From contig CAZUXE010000016.1 in the NCBI GenBank assembly GCA_964624585.1, positions 1-32,414 of the forward strand: 32,414 bases of DNA, given 5' to 3'. A model generated the notes under the pieces. It searched no databases. It saw only the letters and a program-made list of their open reading frames with translations, and had not been told where the DNA came from. Of this stretch, positions 1 to 6,907 are shown piece by piece. Within the stretch, counting starts at the first letter, position 1; each line of letters begins with the position of its first letter. The position numbers were made by a program, and so were the translations under genes. Source of the DNA: CAZUXE01 sp964624585 (GTDB taxonomy: Bacteria > Hydrothermota > Tepidihabitantia > B3-TA06).

Positions 1-34
1 CAAGCACCATAAGGGTAAGTATTATCTTTTTCAT
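1..34 (-). CDS. 5' end of a secreted protein, cut by the window edge
   Basis: An ATG at 34 reads leftwards into the window edge and gives M-K-K-I-I-L-T-L-M-V-L, the basic and hydrophobic beginning of a signal peptide. A GGAG ribosome site lies 7 bases upstream (around 42-45). The gene follows the beta-propeller gene with an 83-base gap that shows no clear promoter or terminator, so the two may be co-transcribed. Only eleven codons are visible, so the function cannot be stated. Confidence 0.6.
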   Translation of the reverse strand, partial: MKKIILTLMVL

Positions 35-117
35 CTTTGTTCTCCTTTCTATTTTGTCTATTTCTTCAATGCTCTTCCATTTAGATTTTTTAACGAAGAA
101 GATAATGTAATTGTTAT

Positions 118-1698
118 CTAACGAGTAACTATTAATTTTGAGGAAACTGAACTGCTGTTTGATTTGAGTAGAATAAAATAAATACCGTTAGGTAGGGTTA
201 GATTAAGTTTTGTTTTACCGCTTGCGATAACGCTTGTTTCGAACAATTTTTGTCCCAATATATTGTATATACCAATTTTTCCAGCTTCGTTTTGAGGTAG
301 TGAATAACCAATGGTGATTTCCCCTGAAAGAATGACGGCTTCAAGACTCAAGAATGCATTTGTATACTTATCGGAAGGTAAGTTATCTTCTTTCACTGCA
401 CCAACGCCTGAACCTTTTATGCAGCCGGTTCGACTAAGGTCATGTCTAAGCATTGGCCACGAAGAATTGGCTAATGGCGCCGAAGCCTTTACTGCGTGGA
501 TATAATGGTTTGTTCCAACATATACTGTACCGGTTGGTCCTATAACCGGTGTGGAAATATAGGTTGGATTATCGTCAAGGTTGCACTTCCAACTAAGTTT
601 TCCAGTAGAATCAATTGCGCATAAAATCGGATGTGGTGACTTTTTACCATACAATCCAACATATATTACGCCGTTTGCGGCAATAGTCGGATCTGTCATA
701 AGAAGGTTCGTATCCGCTTTGTAACGCCATTTTTCACTTCCATCGTTATTAATTGCGTAGAGACAGCTGGAAACAGTGTCCTTTGCAATGACATACACTG
801 TGTTGTTGAATCCTACTATTGGTGAACCTACAGTGAGTTCCTTTGTGTTAAACGACCATATTTTGGTGCCGTTCTTGCAGTTTACTGCGTGAAGAAAATG
901 GTTTGCGGTTCCTACATATAACATGGAATCAGAATTTAGAGCAGGTTCTGAAAGCCTAGCTGTAAAGTTCGCGCTCCATTTTTTAGTTCCGCTTGGATCA
1001 AGGGCGTGTAATGTGTTGGTACTTCCATAGTAGAGAGTGCCGTTCGCTCCAATGACAGGGGCTGTATTTAGGTACATAACACTAGACCAGTTAATGATAG
1101 AGTCGGGGTTTAATGAATGAAGTTTATTCCATTTGTTCAATAGGCCTATGCTTGTAAAAAAATACAGGTTTGTGTCAGGGCCTATTGCCGGAGGACGGCA
1201 ATCGCGGGCCCAGGCGACTAAAGAATTTCTTGAAACCAGCTCATTTAGCCATTTAGGTAAACCTGAAGTTGAGTTGGCAGCGTATGCATAACCGTAAGAA
1301 TATCCCGCCTTACGTGACATTATGCATAGATACAATGTACCATCCGTTCCTAACAACGGTGAAGTCGTTTCAACACCTTCTGTGGGAAATGTGTTTTGAG
1401 TGTTTGGTGAATTGGTATTATTATCAATAGAATTAAAGTAATTATTTGGAAGACTGGAGAATTCAGTTCCTTTTTTTAAGTCGTTATGCCACTTAAGGCT
1501 ACCATCCGGTTTTAGGGCGTAAAGAGAAGCTTCAATGCCAACAAGAAAACGGTAATAGTTGGTTGTAAAATAAATACAGTAATCGGTACCAATTGCCGGA
1601 GAAGAAACGGTTCCGTCGGTTTTATAGCGCCATTCAACCTCACCCACTCCGGTTTGGGTTAGCGCAACGGAAAAAAGAATAGATATTAAAGTATACAC
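118..1698 (-). CDS. Secreted PQQ-type beta-propeller protein with C-terminal T9SS sorting domain
   Basis: The 526-residue product starts at GTG 1698 behind an AGGAGG site. It opens with a short hydrophobic signal segment (about residues 1-15). It then carries repeated blades of the PQQ/Trp-propeller type: recurring motifs such as SSPAIG, LYALKPDGSLKW, LHALDPSGTKKW and IYVGL, up to about residue 430. The last ~70 residues have the T9SS type A layout: a YSLPQ motif, an I-YNILGQ-L strand, a L-LPNGIY-I core and a final KLIVTR. Members of this class cross the outer membrane through the type IX system and have the tag removed or anchored. The propeller may be structural or bind a ligand; PQQ binding is not implied, because many such proteins bind none. 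Its own promoter lies at 1731-1758. Confidence 0.85.
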   Translation of the reverse strand: MYTLISILFSVALTQTGVGEVEWRYKTDGTVSSPAIGTDYCIYFTTNYYRFLVGIEASLYALKPDGSLKWHNDLKKGTEFSSLPNNYFNSIDNNTNSPNTQNTFPTEGVETTSPLLGTDGTLYLCIMSRKAGYSYGYAYAANSTSGLPKWLNELVSRNSLVAWARDCRPPAIGPDTNLYFFTSIGLLNKWNKLHSLNPDSIINWSSVMYLNTAPVIGANGTLYYGSTNTLHALDPSGTKKWSANFTARLSEPALNSDSMLYVGTANHFLHAVNCKNGTKIWSFNTKELTVGSPIVGFNNTVYVIAKDTVSSCLYAINNDGSEKWRYKADTNLLMTDPTIAANGVIYVGLYGKKSPHPILCAIDSTGKLSWKCNLDDNPTYISTPVIGPTGTVYVGTNHYIHAVKASAPLANSSWPMLRHDLSRTGCIKGSGVGAVKEDNLPSDKYTNAFLSLEAVILSGEITIGYSLPQNEAGKIGIYNILGQKLFETSVIASGKTKLNLTLPNGIYFILLKSNSSSVSSKLIVTR

Positions 1699-1730
1699 AA
1701 TTCCTCCTATACTTTTATTTACCCTATAAG

Positions 1731-1758
1731 AGTATACACTTCAGGGTAGGTATGTCAA
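1731..1758 (-). promoter_or_regulatory. Promoter of the beta-propeller gene
   Basis: On the minus strand TTGACA (1753-1758) is followed after exactly 16 bases by TATACT (1731-1736). The leader to the GTG start at 1698 is about 25 bases and contains AGGAGG. Four GTAAC repeats lie just upstream of the -35 box (1779-1803). Confidence 0.75.
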
Positions 1759-1778
1759 GAAGCCATAGAGATAACCTC

Positions 1779-1803
1779 GTAACCTGTAACGTAACTTCGT
1801 AAC
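1779..1803. repeat. Cluster of four GTAAC repeats upstream of a promoter
   Basis: GTAAC occurs at 1779-1783, 1786-1790, 1791-1795 and 1799-1803. The cluster sits roughly 55-80 bases upstream of the start point predicted for the beta-propeller gene, a position where activator sites are common. The rest of the 1740-1970 gap shows nothing else I can support. Confidence 0.35.
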
Positions 1804-1970
1804 ACTCATCTCACCGCTTTACCAGCAATATCCTATAAGATATCGTTGGCGCTCTCCTAGACCCTTTTCTCAAGAAGATATAAGCTTATAGCTAACAAAT
1901 TCCTTACAAAATTGGTTGAAGGGACAAGGCTAGAAAAATCTAAAAGTTATTTTTGAAGGTACGACCTTAG

Positions 1971-2561
1971 TTAATGATTTTTATTCAAACCCAATAATTT
2001 CCACCCAGAGGGCAAAATTAAAACTGCGGCTATGAGTTTTATTATATCCCCTGTAATAAACGGATACAATCCCATCTTCAAAACATTATTCCACCCTACA
2101 AAACTTGCTAACCTGGGTAGGCCAAACAAATAAATGAGAGCATTTCCTATAAGCATAGCCAAAGTCGTGGTGATGATATGTCTATCCCAACCCTTTTCAG
2201 CTAAATATCCAACAAGATATGCTGCAGCGATAAATCCAATCAAATAACCGCCAGTAGGGCCTAAAAGACGTGCAAATCCCAATGTGCCGCCTGCAAATAG
2301 AGGAACACCTGTAATTCCAAGTCCAATATAAGTAATTATGCTTGCAGCTCCGCGCTTGCCGCCAAGTAACATTGCGGTTAAAAGCACCATAAGGGTTTGT
2401 CCGCTAAGCGGCACCGGAGTAAATGGAAGTGGAATATAGGCTTGAGCCGCCAAGGCGATTGCTAAGCTTCCGCCAAGAATCAGGGAAAAATTGTATAGAA
2501 TCTTTGAAAGTTTGGTAACAGGGTTGAGGGTATCTGCATAAACTGCAGCTTTTGTTAGCAT
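1971..2561 (-). CDS. bioY: BioY, biotin transporter substrate-binding membrane subunit
   Basis: This 196-residue membrane protein is the S component of an energy-coupling-factor transporter and captures biotin at the cytoplasmic membrane. Family marks seen are the segment A-QAYIPLPFTPVPLSGQT (about residues 40-58), the LGGKRGAAS loop, the GPTGGYLIGF motif (about residues 105-115) and roughly six hydrophobic helices over a length usual for BioY. No bioM/bioN ATPase or ECF-T gene is adjacent, so it either works alone or uses shared ECF components encoded elsewhere. ATG 2561 has a strong AGGAGG site and its own promoter at 2597-2624. No biotin synthesis genes are next to it. Confidence 0.93.
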   Translation of the reverse strand: MLTKAAVYADTLNPVTKLSKILYNFSLILGGSLAIALAAQAYIPLPFTPVPLSGQTLMVLLTAMLLGGKRGAASIITYIGLGITGVPLFAGGTLGFARLLGPTGGYLIGFIAAAYLVGYLAEKGWDRHIITTTLAMLIGNALIYLFGLPRLASFVGWNNVLKMGLYPFITGDIIKLIAAVLILPSGWKLLGLNKNH

Positions 2562-2596
2562 TTATTCCTCCTTAGTGAGCATTATTATTGAAGGCA

Positions 2597-2624
2597 ACTA
2601 TACATATAGTCAATGGCCTGTCAA
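2597..2624 (-). promoter_or_regulatory. bioY promoter
   Basis: TTGACA (2619-2624) and TATAGT (2597-2602) on the minus strand are separated by 16 bases. A leader of about 30 bases with AGGAGG precedes ATG 2561. I see no obvious BirA-type operator. Confidence 0.7.
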
Positions 2625-2721
2625 GTTTTTCCGTTTAGTTCTTATCTCCGAGATATCTCTACAATTATTACAACTTCGTGCCTGTCAAAATAACATTAGC
2701 GCAAAGTGGAAATCGGGAATT

Positions 2722-2790
2722 AACTCTGTTTTGCAGGTTCTTTCCTTGACATAATAATCAAGAGGAAAGCAGAAATACCTACAGAGAGTT
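2722..2790 (-). repeat. Long imperfect inverted repeat just after the TPR-TlpA gene
   Basis: The arms pair in four blocks: 2722-2729 with 2781-2790, AGGT 2735-2738 with 2777-2780, CTTTCC 2740-2745 with 2764-2769, and TTGA 2746-2749 with 2758-2761. The loop is at 2750-2757. It begins 7 bases after the stop codon at 2797. There is no run of T behind it, so it may be an mRNA 3'-end stabiliser or a weak terminator rather than a classic intrinsic terminator. Confidence 0.5.
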
Positions 2791-2796
2791 TAGGCT

Positions 2797-4341
2797 TCAT
2801 TTAGACTTTTCAAGAAGCCACTCAAGTTCATCGAACATCTGTTGAGCGTATCCTTTTCCTGCTGCAAAACCATGTTGAATATGAACTATTTTGCCTTTAG
2901 GACTAATTATTACCAAATGAGGCACTCCACGTACTCCGTATGCTTGACTTACCTTGGCAGAACCAAGTAAATTGGGATATGCTATTTTGAGTTTTTTAGC
3001 AGTTGCAATAACATCTTCAGCACTGTTGTTCCATGATTCTATGCCGTACATATACACTTCACTTTTATGAGTTTGATAAAAACGTTCAAGAACTGGCATT
3101 AGGCGGTAACACGGACCGCAACCTATTCCCCAAAAATCGAGTAACACCATCTTACCCTTAAGTTTTGATAGGCTAACGCTATCACCTTCTGTTGTCGGTA
3201 ATGTAAAATCGGGTGCTGGATTATTGGTAAGTCCTGCGATAAGTTCTTTTTGCGCTTTAGTTTTCATATCCTCAAGAATATTCTTTAGTTCGGGATCATC
3301 TTTGAAAAACTCAAATTCCGGAATATCGTTTATTCTACCATAATTGTAAAATCCCTTATCAAAGGCCTTTCTAAGTAGTTTAAGAGCAGCATCTTTATGT
3401 TCAAAAGATGCCTCAAGAATAGCTCCATTCAAATTTACCATATCCCCCTTACCCAAAGGAGTAGCAAATGCATCCATGTAAGCAAGGTAAAGACGTGCAC
3501 TATCTTCCTGAGCAATATTCAGGTATGCATTGTAAAGCTCCTCAGTTACATTGTAGATTGCATAATAATCCTCTTCCCTATCCTCAGTAAACTTTTTATA
3601 GTAGGCACGTTCCAAATCTACAAGAATCTCTTTATCTTCAAGTTTTTCTCCTGCCATTTTTCCAAAATAGTATGGATAACGTACCAAAGAGTAATGTGGA
3701 GTAAGTTCACAGGCTTTTAGGGCATTCCTAACGGCTTTCTCGGGTTGTTCTAAAAAATAGTAAAGCGAAGCTAAATCTGAGTAGGTATCAAGAAAATTAG
3801 GCTTAAGCTTTACAGCTTTCAGTAAAGCTTTTTCTGCATCTTTGTAACGCCTCAAATCCATAAGTGTCTCCCCTTGCAATATATATGCCCAGTATGACTT
3901 CTTATTTTTCTTTATTGCAGTTTCTGCCAATTTTAGGGTTGCTTGCATATCATCAGCCACCCGGCCATATAAATAAAGATAAAATTCGGAATTAGGATTA
4001 TCATCGTAAAGTTTTTTATAATAAGACACTAATGAATCTCGAATAGGCTTTTTATCTATTGAAAGACGTCCATCGGAAAGTATACCTAAAGTTAAGTTTT
4101 GCAATTTTTTATGAAGATACATGGATTTTGGGAAATCTTGCAAAGCCTTATTGATAAGTTTAGATGCAGCAGGGATATAGATATCCCATCCAAAATAATC
4201 GTTTGCTAAATCCCTGTTTGCAAGCTTTAACAATACTGAAGCTACCTGGGCTTCAGCTTCTTTTTGAGTTTTCGCAGCAGCTTGAATGCTAACAGGAACG
4301 AAGATTAACCCAAGGATTAGGGTAATCACTAACTTTTTCAT
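2797..4341 (-). CDS. Exported TPR protein with C-terminal TlpA-like thioredoxin domain
   Basis: The 514-residue product has a signal peptide (basic MKK start, hydrophobic core, Ala-rich end near residue 22). A helical tetratricopeptide region follows (about residues 50-280, for example the A-KALLKAVKLKPNFLDTY unit). The C-terminal TlpA/AhpC-type domain (about 375-510) opens with APDFTLPTTEGD and carries the redox pair Cys408-Gly-Pro-Cys411 within a WGIGCGPC motif, plus the cis-proline loop GVPHLVII. Such proteins are periplasmic thiol-disulfide reductases or oxidases, used for example in cytochrome maturation or repair of exported proteins. The TPR part probably docks partners. It is a single-gene unit with its own promoter (4371-4398) and a GGAGG site before ATG 4341. 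The substrate is unknown. Confidence 0.85.
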   Translation of the reverse strand: MKKLVITLILGLIFVPVSIQAAAKTQKEAEAQVASVLLKLANRDLANDYFGWDIYIPAASKLINKALQDFPKSMYLHKKLQNLTLGILSDGRLSIDKKPIRDSLVSYYKKLYDDNPNSEFYLYLYGRVADDMQATLKLAETAIKKNKKSYWAYILQGETLMDLRRYKDAEKALLKAVKLKPNFLDTYSDLASLYYFLEQPEKAVRNALKACELTPHYSLVRYPYYFGKMAGEKLEDKEILVDLERAYYKKFTEDREEDYYAIYNVTEELYNAYLNIAQEDSARLYLAYMDAFATPLGKGDMVNLNGAILEASFEHKDAALKLLRKAFDKGFYNYGRINDIPEFEFFKDDPELKNILEDMKTKAQKELIAGLTNNPAPDFTLPTTEGDSVSLSKLKGKMVLLDFWGIGCGPCYRLMPVLERFYQTHKSEVYMYGIESWNNSAEDVIATAKKLKIAYPNLLGSAKVSQAYGVRGVPHLVIISPKGKIVHIQHGFAAGKGYAQQMFDELEWLLEKSK

Positions 4342-4370
4342 AACTCCTCCAAAATTGAAGTATTTATAGA

Positions 4371-4398
4371 ATGATATTTATTTGCGTAAAAGAGTCAA
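4371..4398 (-). promoter_or_regulatory. Promoter of the TPR-TlpA gene
   Basis: TTGACT (4393-4398) and TATCAT (4371-4376) on the minus strand are 16 bases apart, about 30 bases before ATG 4341. The promoter diverges from the one at 4443-4470. Confidence 0.6.
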
Positions 4399-4442
4399 GT
4401 GTCATATTTTGTGTATTCCGAATACTAAAACAATAATCTTGC

Positions 4443-4470
4443 TTGACAAAACTGCAATAGCGAGTAGAAT
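4443..4470 (+). promoter_or_regulatory. Promoter of the cysteine-rich ferredoxin gene
   Basis: TTGACA (4443-4448) and TAGAAT (4465-4470) are separated by 16 bases. The leader to ATG 4537 is about 60 bases and ends in GAGGAGG. Confidence 0.65.
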
Positions 4471-4536
4471 CACGATAGAAATAACCCTAGTAAAATACTA
4501 TGATAATTTATACAGACTCTTAGAGGAGGTTCGAAT

Positions 4537-5328
4537 ATGAACAACAAGATTATGCGTAAGATAATCAATATTGACGAAGAGCTTTGCAATGGTTGCGGAG
4601 AGTGCATACCAGGATGTCCTGAACAAGCGCTTGTAATGGTAGATACCCCTAAAGGTACTAAAGCGCGTATGGTCAAGGAAATATACTGTGATGGTTTAGG
4701 CGCGTGCCTGGGGCATTGCCCAACCGGTGCTCTAACTATTCAGGAACGAGAAGCTGAGGTTTATGATGATAAAGCGACCCTTGAACGCATTAAGAAATTT
4801 GCGCCAGAGATGCTTGAAGAGCATAGAAAGCATATAGCGGAACATGCAGAAGAATTAAACCAACATTCTACAGCTGCGTGCGGATGTCCTTCTGCTGCGG
4901 CGCATCAGTGGGATGCAGCTAGCGATACATGCAGTGAATCCATACCTCGCTTAAAATCACAGCTTAGTCAATGGCCGGTACAGCTACACTTACTTTCACC
5001 CCAAGCCGCCTACTTCAAGAACGCCGATTTAGCAATTATCGCAGACTGCGTTCCCTTCTCTTATGCGAATTTCCATCTTGATTTTCTTAAAGATAAAGCG
5101 GTAGCTATGGGGTGCCCAAAATTGGATGATACTCAGGCCTATCTTGAGAAAATTACCCAAATTATGGCCATTAGTTGTCTAAAAAGTATTCATATAGTAA
5201 TTATGGAGGTTCCTTGCTGTTCAGGCATGGTTCAAATTGTTAAGGCCGCTATGGAAAGAGCTAGTATAAATATTCCTCTCAAAGTAACTGTTGTTGGAAT
5301 TAAGGGAGATATCCTCAGTAAACACTAG
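4537..5328 (+). CDS. 4Fe-4S ferredoxin-type protein with Cys-rich C-terminal domain
   Basis: The 263-residue protein begins with a ferredoxin fold: CNGCGECIPGCP (about residues 17-28) is a complete 4Fe-4S motif. The second motif, CDGLGACLGHCP, has Leu where the second Cys is expected. A linker rich in Glu and His follows, then a domain with CGCP, an ADCVPF segment, GCPKLDD and EVPCCSGM. These cysteines could hold another cluster or metal. Proteins of this layout are found in many anaerobes, but I know of no settled function; electron transfer is the safe inference. ATG 4537 has a GAGGAGG site 7 bases upstream. A 103-base gap with its own promoter separates it from the next gene. Confidence 0.75.
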   Translation: MNNKIMRKIINIDEELCNGCGECIPGCPEQALVMVDTPKGTKARMVKEIYCDGLGACLGHCPTGALTIQEREAEVYDDKATLERIKKFAPEMLEEHRKHIAEHAEELNQHSTAACGCPSAAAHQWDAASDTCSESIPRLKSQLSQWPVQLHLLSPQAAYFKNADLAIIADCVPFSYANFHLDFLKDKAVAMGCPKLDDTQAYLEKITQIMAISCLKSIHIVIMEVPCCSGMVQIVKAAMERASINIPLKVTVVGIKGDILSKH

Positions 5329-5395
5329 ATGGCGATATTTTTAGCAAGCAATAAGCAAATCAAACACTGTTTTAAGAAGTTTAAAACGAATTACG

Positions 5396-5423
5396 TTGAC
5401 AGAGCTTTAAGCTTGAATATATT
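5396..5423 (+). promoter_or_regulatory. Promoter of the glyoxalase-like gene, near-leaderless
   Basis: TTGACA (5396-5401) is followed after 16 bases by TATATT (5418-5423), and only 8 bases then precede ATG 5432. No Shine-Dalgarno sequence can fit. Transcription should start within 0-4 bases of the ATG. Confidence 0.7.
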
Positions 5424-5431
5424 TACTATCC

Positions 5432-6223
5432 ATGTTCAATTTCGATCACTTGGTAATGCACGTTGATAATGATGATGAACTTATTGCAGAAATCAAGCAA
5501 ACTGCAAAGGCATCAGGGTTTCAATTGGTTTCTAAAGCTGAGGACAACTCGGCGGCCTATCAGGTATTTAATCTGTATGTTGGTGAGCAGTATATAAAGA
5601 TAGTGCGTATTCTGCAATCTTCAGGCGGAAATTGGAAGAAATCTTGGTTGCAAGCTTATAACCAGGGGAAAAGAGGTGTATTTTCTCTTGTCCTAGAGAC
5701 AAATGACATTGATGGGCTTTATGAAAAACTTACAAAAAATGGTTTTGAAATACCAGCTCCTCGAAAAACCGCTCCCAAAGATATACTGGAAATTTTTTCA
5801 GATTTACTAGGTTTGAAAAAGCTTCCTCCCTGGAGAATTCTAAACCTTCCTCCTATTCCAGGAACCGATATGGAAATTAGTTTTATAGAATACGATGAAG
5901 ATTCTCATACCGCGATACGCGAAATCATGCAGCCTAATTCCAACAAATACGGAATTACCGCGGTAAAAAGGATCAAGATTTACCTACCTGATTGGGAAGA
6001 AGGAATTGCTTATCTAGGCAAGGTATTTCCAACTTTTACCGGTTCAAGAGGCCAGCATCGTATAGAGCTGGGGGCAGGTGAGATTCTTCTTTTCCGTACA
6101 GAACCTGAAGATGGTTTACGCCTTAAGCTTGAAACACTATGCGAGGATAAGGAATATTTAAATAAAAAATTCCAAATAGAAAATCTTGAACTAAAAAATA
6201 TTGCTTCGGCTCGTCAACTATGA
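5432..6223 (+). CDS. Glyoxalase-like (VOC superfamily) protein
   Basis: The 263-residue cytosolic protein starts with FNFDHLVMHVDND (residues 2-14), the first beta-strand of glyoxalase-like domains. It continues with a GVFSLVLETNDIDGLYEKLTKNGF segment (about residues 88-111) typical of the paired beta-alpha-beta-beta-beta units of vicinal-oxygen-chelate enzymes. A second, more divergent unit covers about residues 170-235. His6 may be a metal ligand, but the full ligand set cannot be assigned by eye. The substrate is unknown, and neither neighbour suggests a pathway. The start ATG 5432 has no ribosome site and lies 8 bases after a -10 box, so the mRNA looks leaderless. Confidence 0.65.
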   Translation: MFNFDHLVMHVDNDDELIAEIKQTAKASGFQLVSKAEDNSAAYQVFNLYVGEQYIKIVRILQSSGGNWKKSWLQAYNQGKRGVFSLVLETNDIDGLYEKLTKNGFEIPAPRKTAPKDILEIFSDLLGLKKLPPWRILNLPPIPGTDMEISFIEYDEDSHTAIREIMQPNSNKYGITAVKRIKIYLPDWEEGIAYLGKVFPTFTGSRGQHRIELGAGEILLFRTEPEDGLRLKLETLCEDKEYLNKKFQIENLELKNIASARQL

Positions 6224-6329
6224 TTTCTACGTCAAATTGATTTACGAGTATTTAATTTCTATAACTGATTGTATGCATTGGCTTTCTAAAATTAGTTAAA
6301 GATATCTAGGGCCTAAAAGCTTAAGAGAA

Positions 6330-6815
6330 CTAAAACAGTTTGTAGCCTATTTTTCTTAAAAAGGACTGTCTATTACGTAAATCTCTTTTGTTTTCAACAC
6401 CAAGAGGTGAGTGACCATCAATAACCCCTATTATACCTCTCCCCTGTTCTGTTTCAGCAACAATAACTTGTAACGGGTTTGCAGTTGCGCAGAAAATAGA
6501 TACTATTTCTGGAACCATTCTTAAATTCCTTAAAACATTTATCGGAAAAGCATTAGAAAGCATGAGAACAAAACTGTGTCCTGCGCCAATAGCTTGAGCA
6601 TTTTTTACCGCAAGAGCAACTAAATCATCATCTGTGCCTTCAGTTCTTATCAGTTTTTTTACCGAAGCTTCACAAAATGCAAGACCGAACTTAATATCAG
6701 GAACGGCATTTACCATTTCTTCATAGATATCTTCGCAAGTTTTAATAAAATGTGACATACCGATAATGACATTAACCTCTTCCGGTTTTTCAACTTGCAC
6801 TAGTTTTAGCTCCAT
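6330..6815 (-). CDS. Adenosine-specific kinase family protein
   Basis: The 161-residue protein belongs to the small family (PF04008) described as adenosine-specific kinase. It is conserved almost end to end, with MELKLVQVEKPEEVNVIIGMSHF-like start, a GLAFCEAS motif, GAGHSFVLML, INVLRNLRMVPEIVSIFCATANP and ETEQGRGIIGVIDGHSPLG. The family lacks classic Walker motifs; ATP-dependent phosphorylation of adenosine has been proposed from archaeal members. Length matches the family. ATG 6815 has an AGGAGG site. It is transcribed divergently from the flavoprotein gene, and the two promoters share one -35 box. No terminator is evident in the 106-base gap on its downstream side. Confidence 0.88.
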   Translation of the reverse strand: MELKLVQVEKPEEVNVIIGMSHFIKTCEDIYEEMVNAVPDIKFGLAFCEASVKKLIRTEGTDDDLVALAVKNAQAIGAGHSFVLMLSNAFPINVLRNLRMVPEIVSIFCATANPLQVIVAETEQGRGIIGVIDGHSPLGVENKRDLRNRQSFLRKIGYKLF

Positions 6816-6850
6816 AAATCCTCCTTGAAAATTAAGATTCTAATAAATAT

Positions 6851-6879
6851 ATCATATCCCAATAGCAAGGGGATTGCAA
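6851..6879 (-). promoter_or_regulatory. Promoter of the adenosine-specific kinase gene
   Basis: TTGCAA (6874-6879, palindromic) and TATGAT (6851-6856) on the minus strand are 17 bases apart. The leader is about 30 bases with AGGAGG before ATG 6815. The same TTGCAA serves as -35 for the opposite promoter. Confidence 0.6.
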
Positions 6880-6901
6880 GCCTTAAAAGAAGGCGTATAA
6901 T
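6874..6901 (+). promoter_or_regulatory. Promoter of the flavoprotein gene, leaderless
   Basis: TTGCAA (6874-6879) and TATAAT (6896-6901) are 16 bases apart. The GTG start at 6908 is the seventh base after the -10 box, so the start codon itself is the expected transcript 5' end. No Shine-Dalgarno sequence is present. Confidence 0.65.
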
Positions 6902-6907
6902 AAAAAT

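Noticed and set aside
1955..1968. Small AAGGT/ACCTT stem after the bioY stop as a terminator
   Set aside because: Only five base pairs with a three-base loop and no T run.
3..2396. A shared stretch of about 14 bases (AGCACCATAAGGGT) at 4-17 and near 2383-2396
   Set aside because: Both copies encode the common hydrophobic string T-L-M-V-L on the minus strand, in a signal peptide and in BioY. Coincidence of codon choice is enough.
2746..2773. A plus-strand TTGACA at 2746-2751 as a promoter
   Set aside because: No -10-like box at 16-18 bases, no gene downstream in that direction, and the sequence forms part of the inverted repeat arm.
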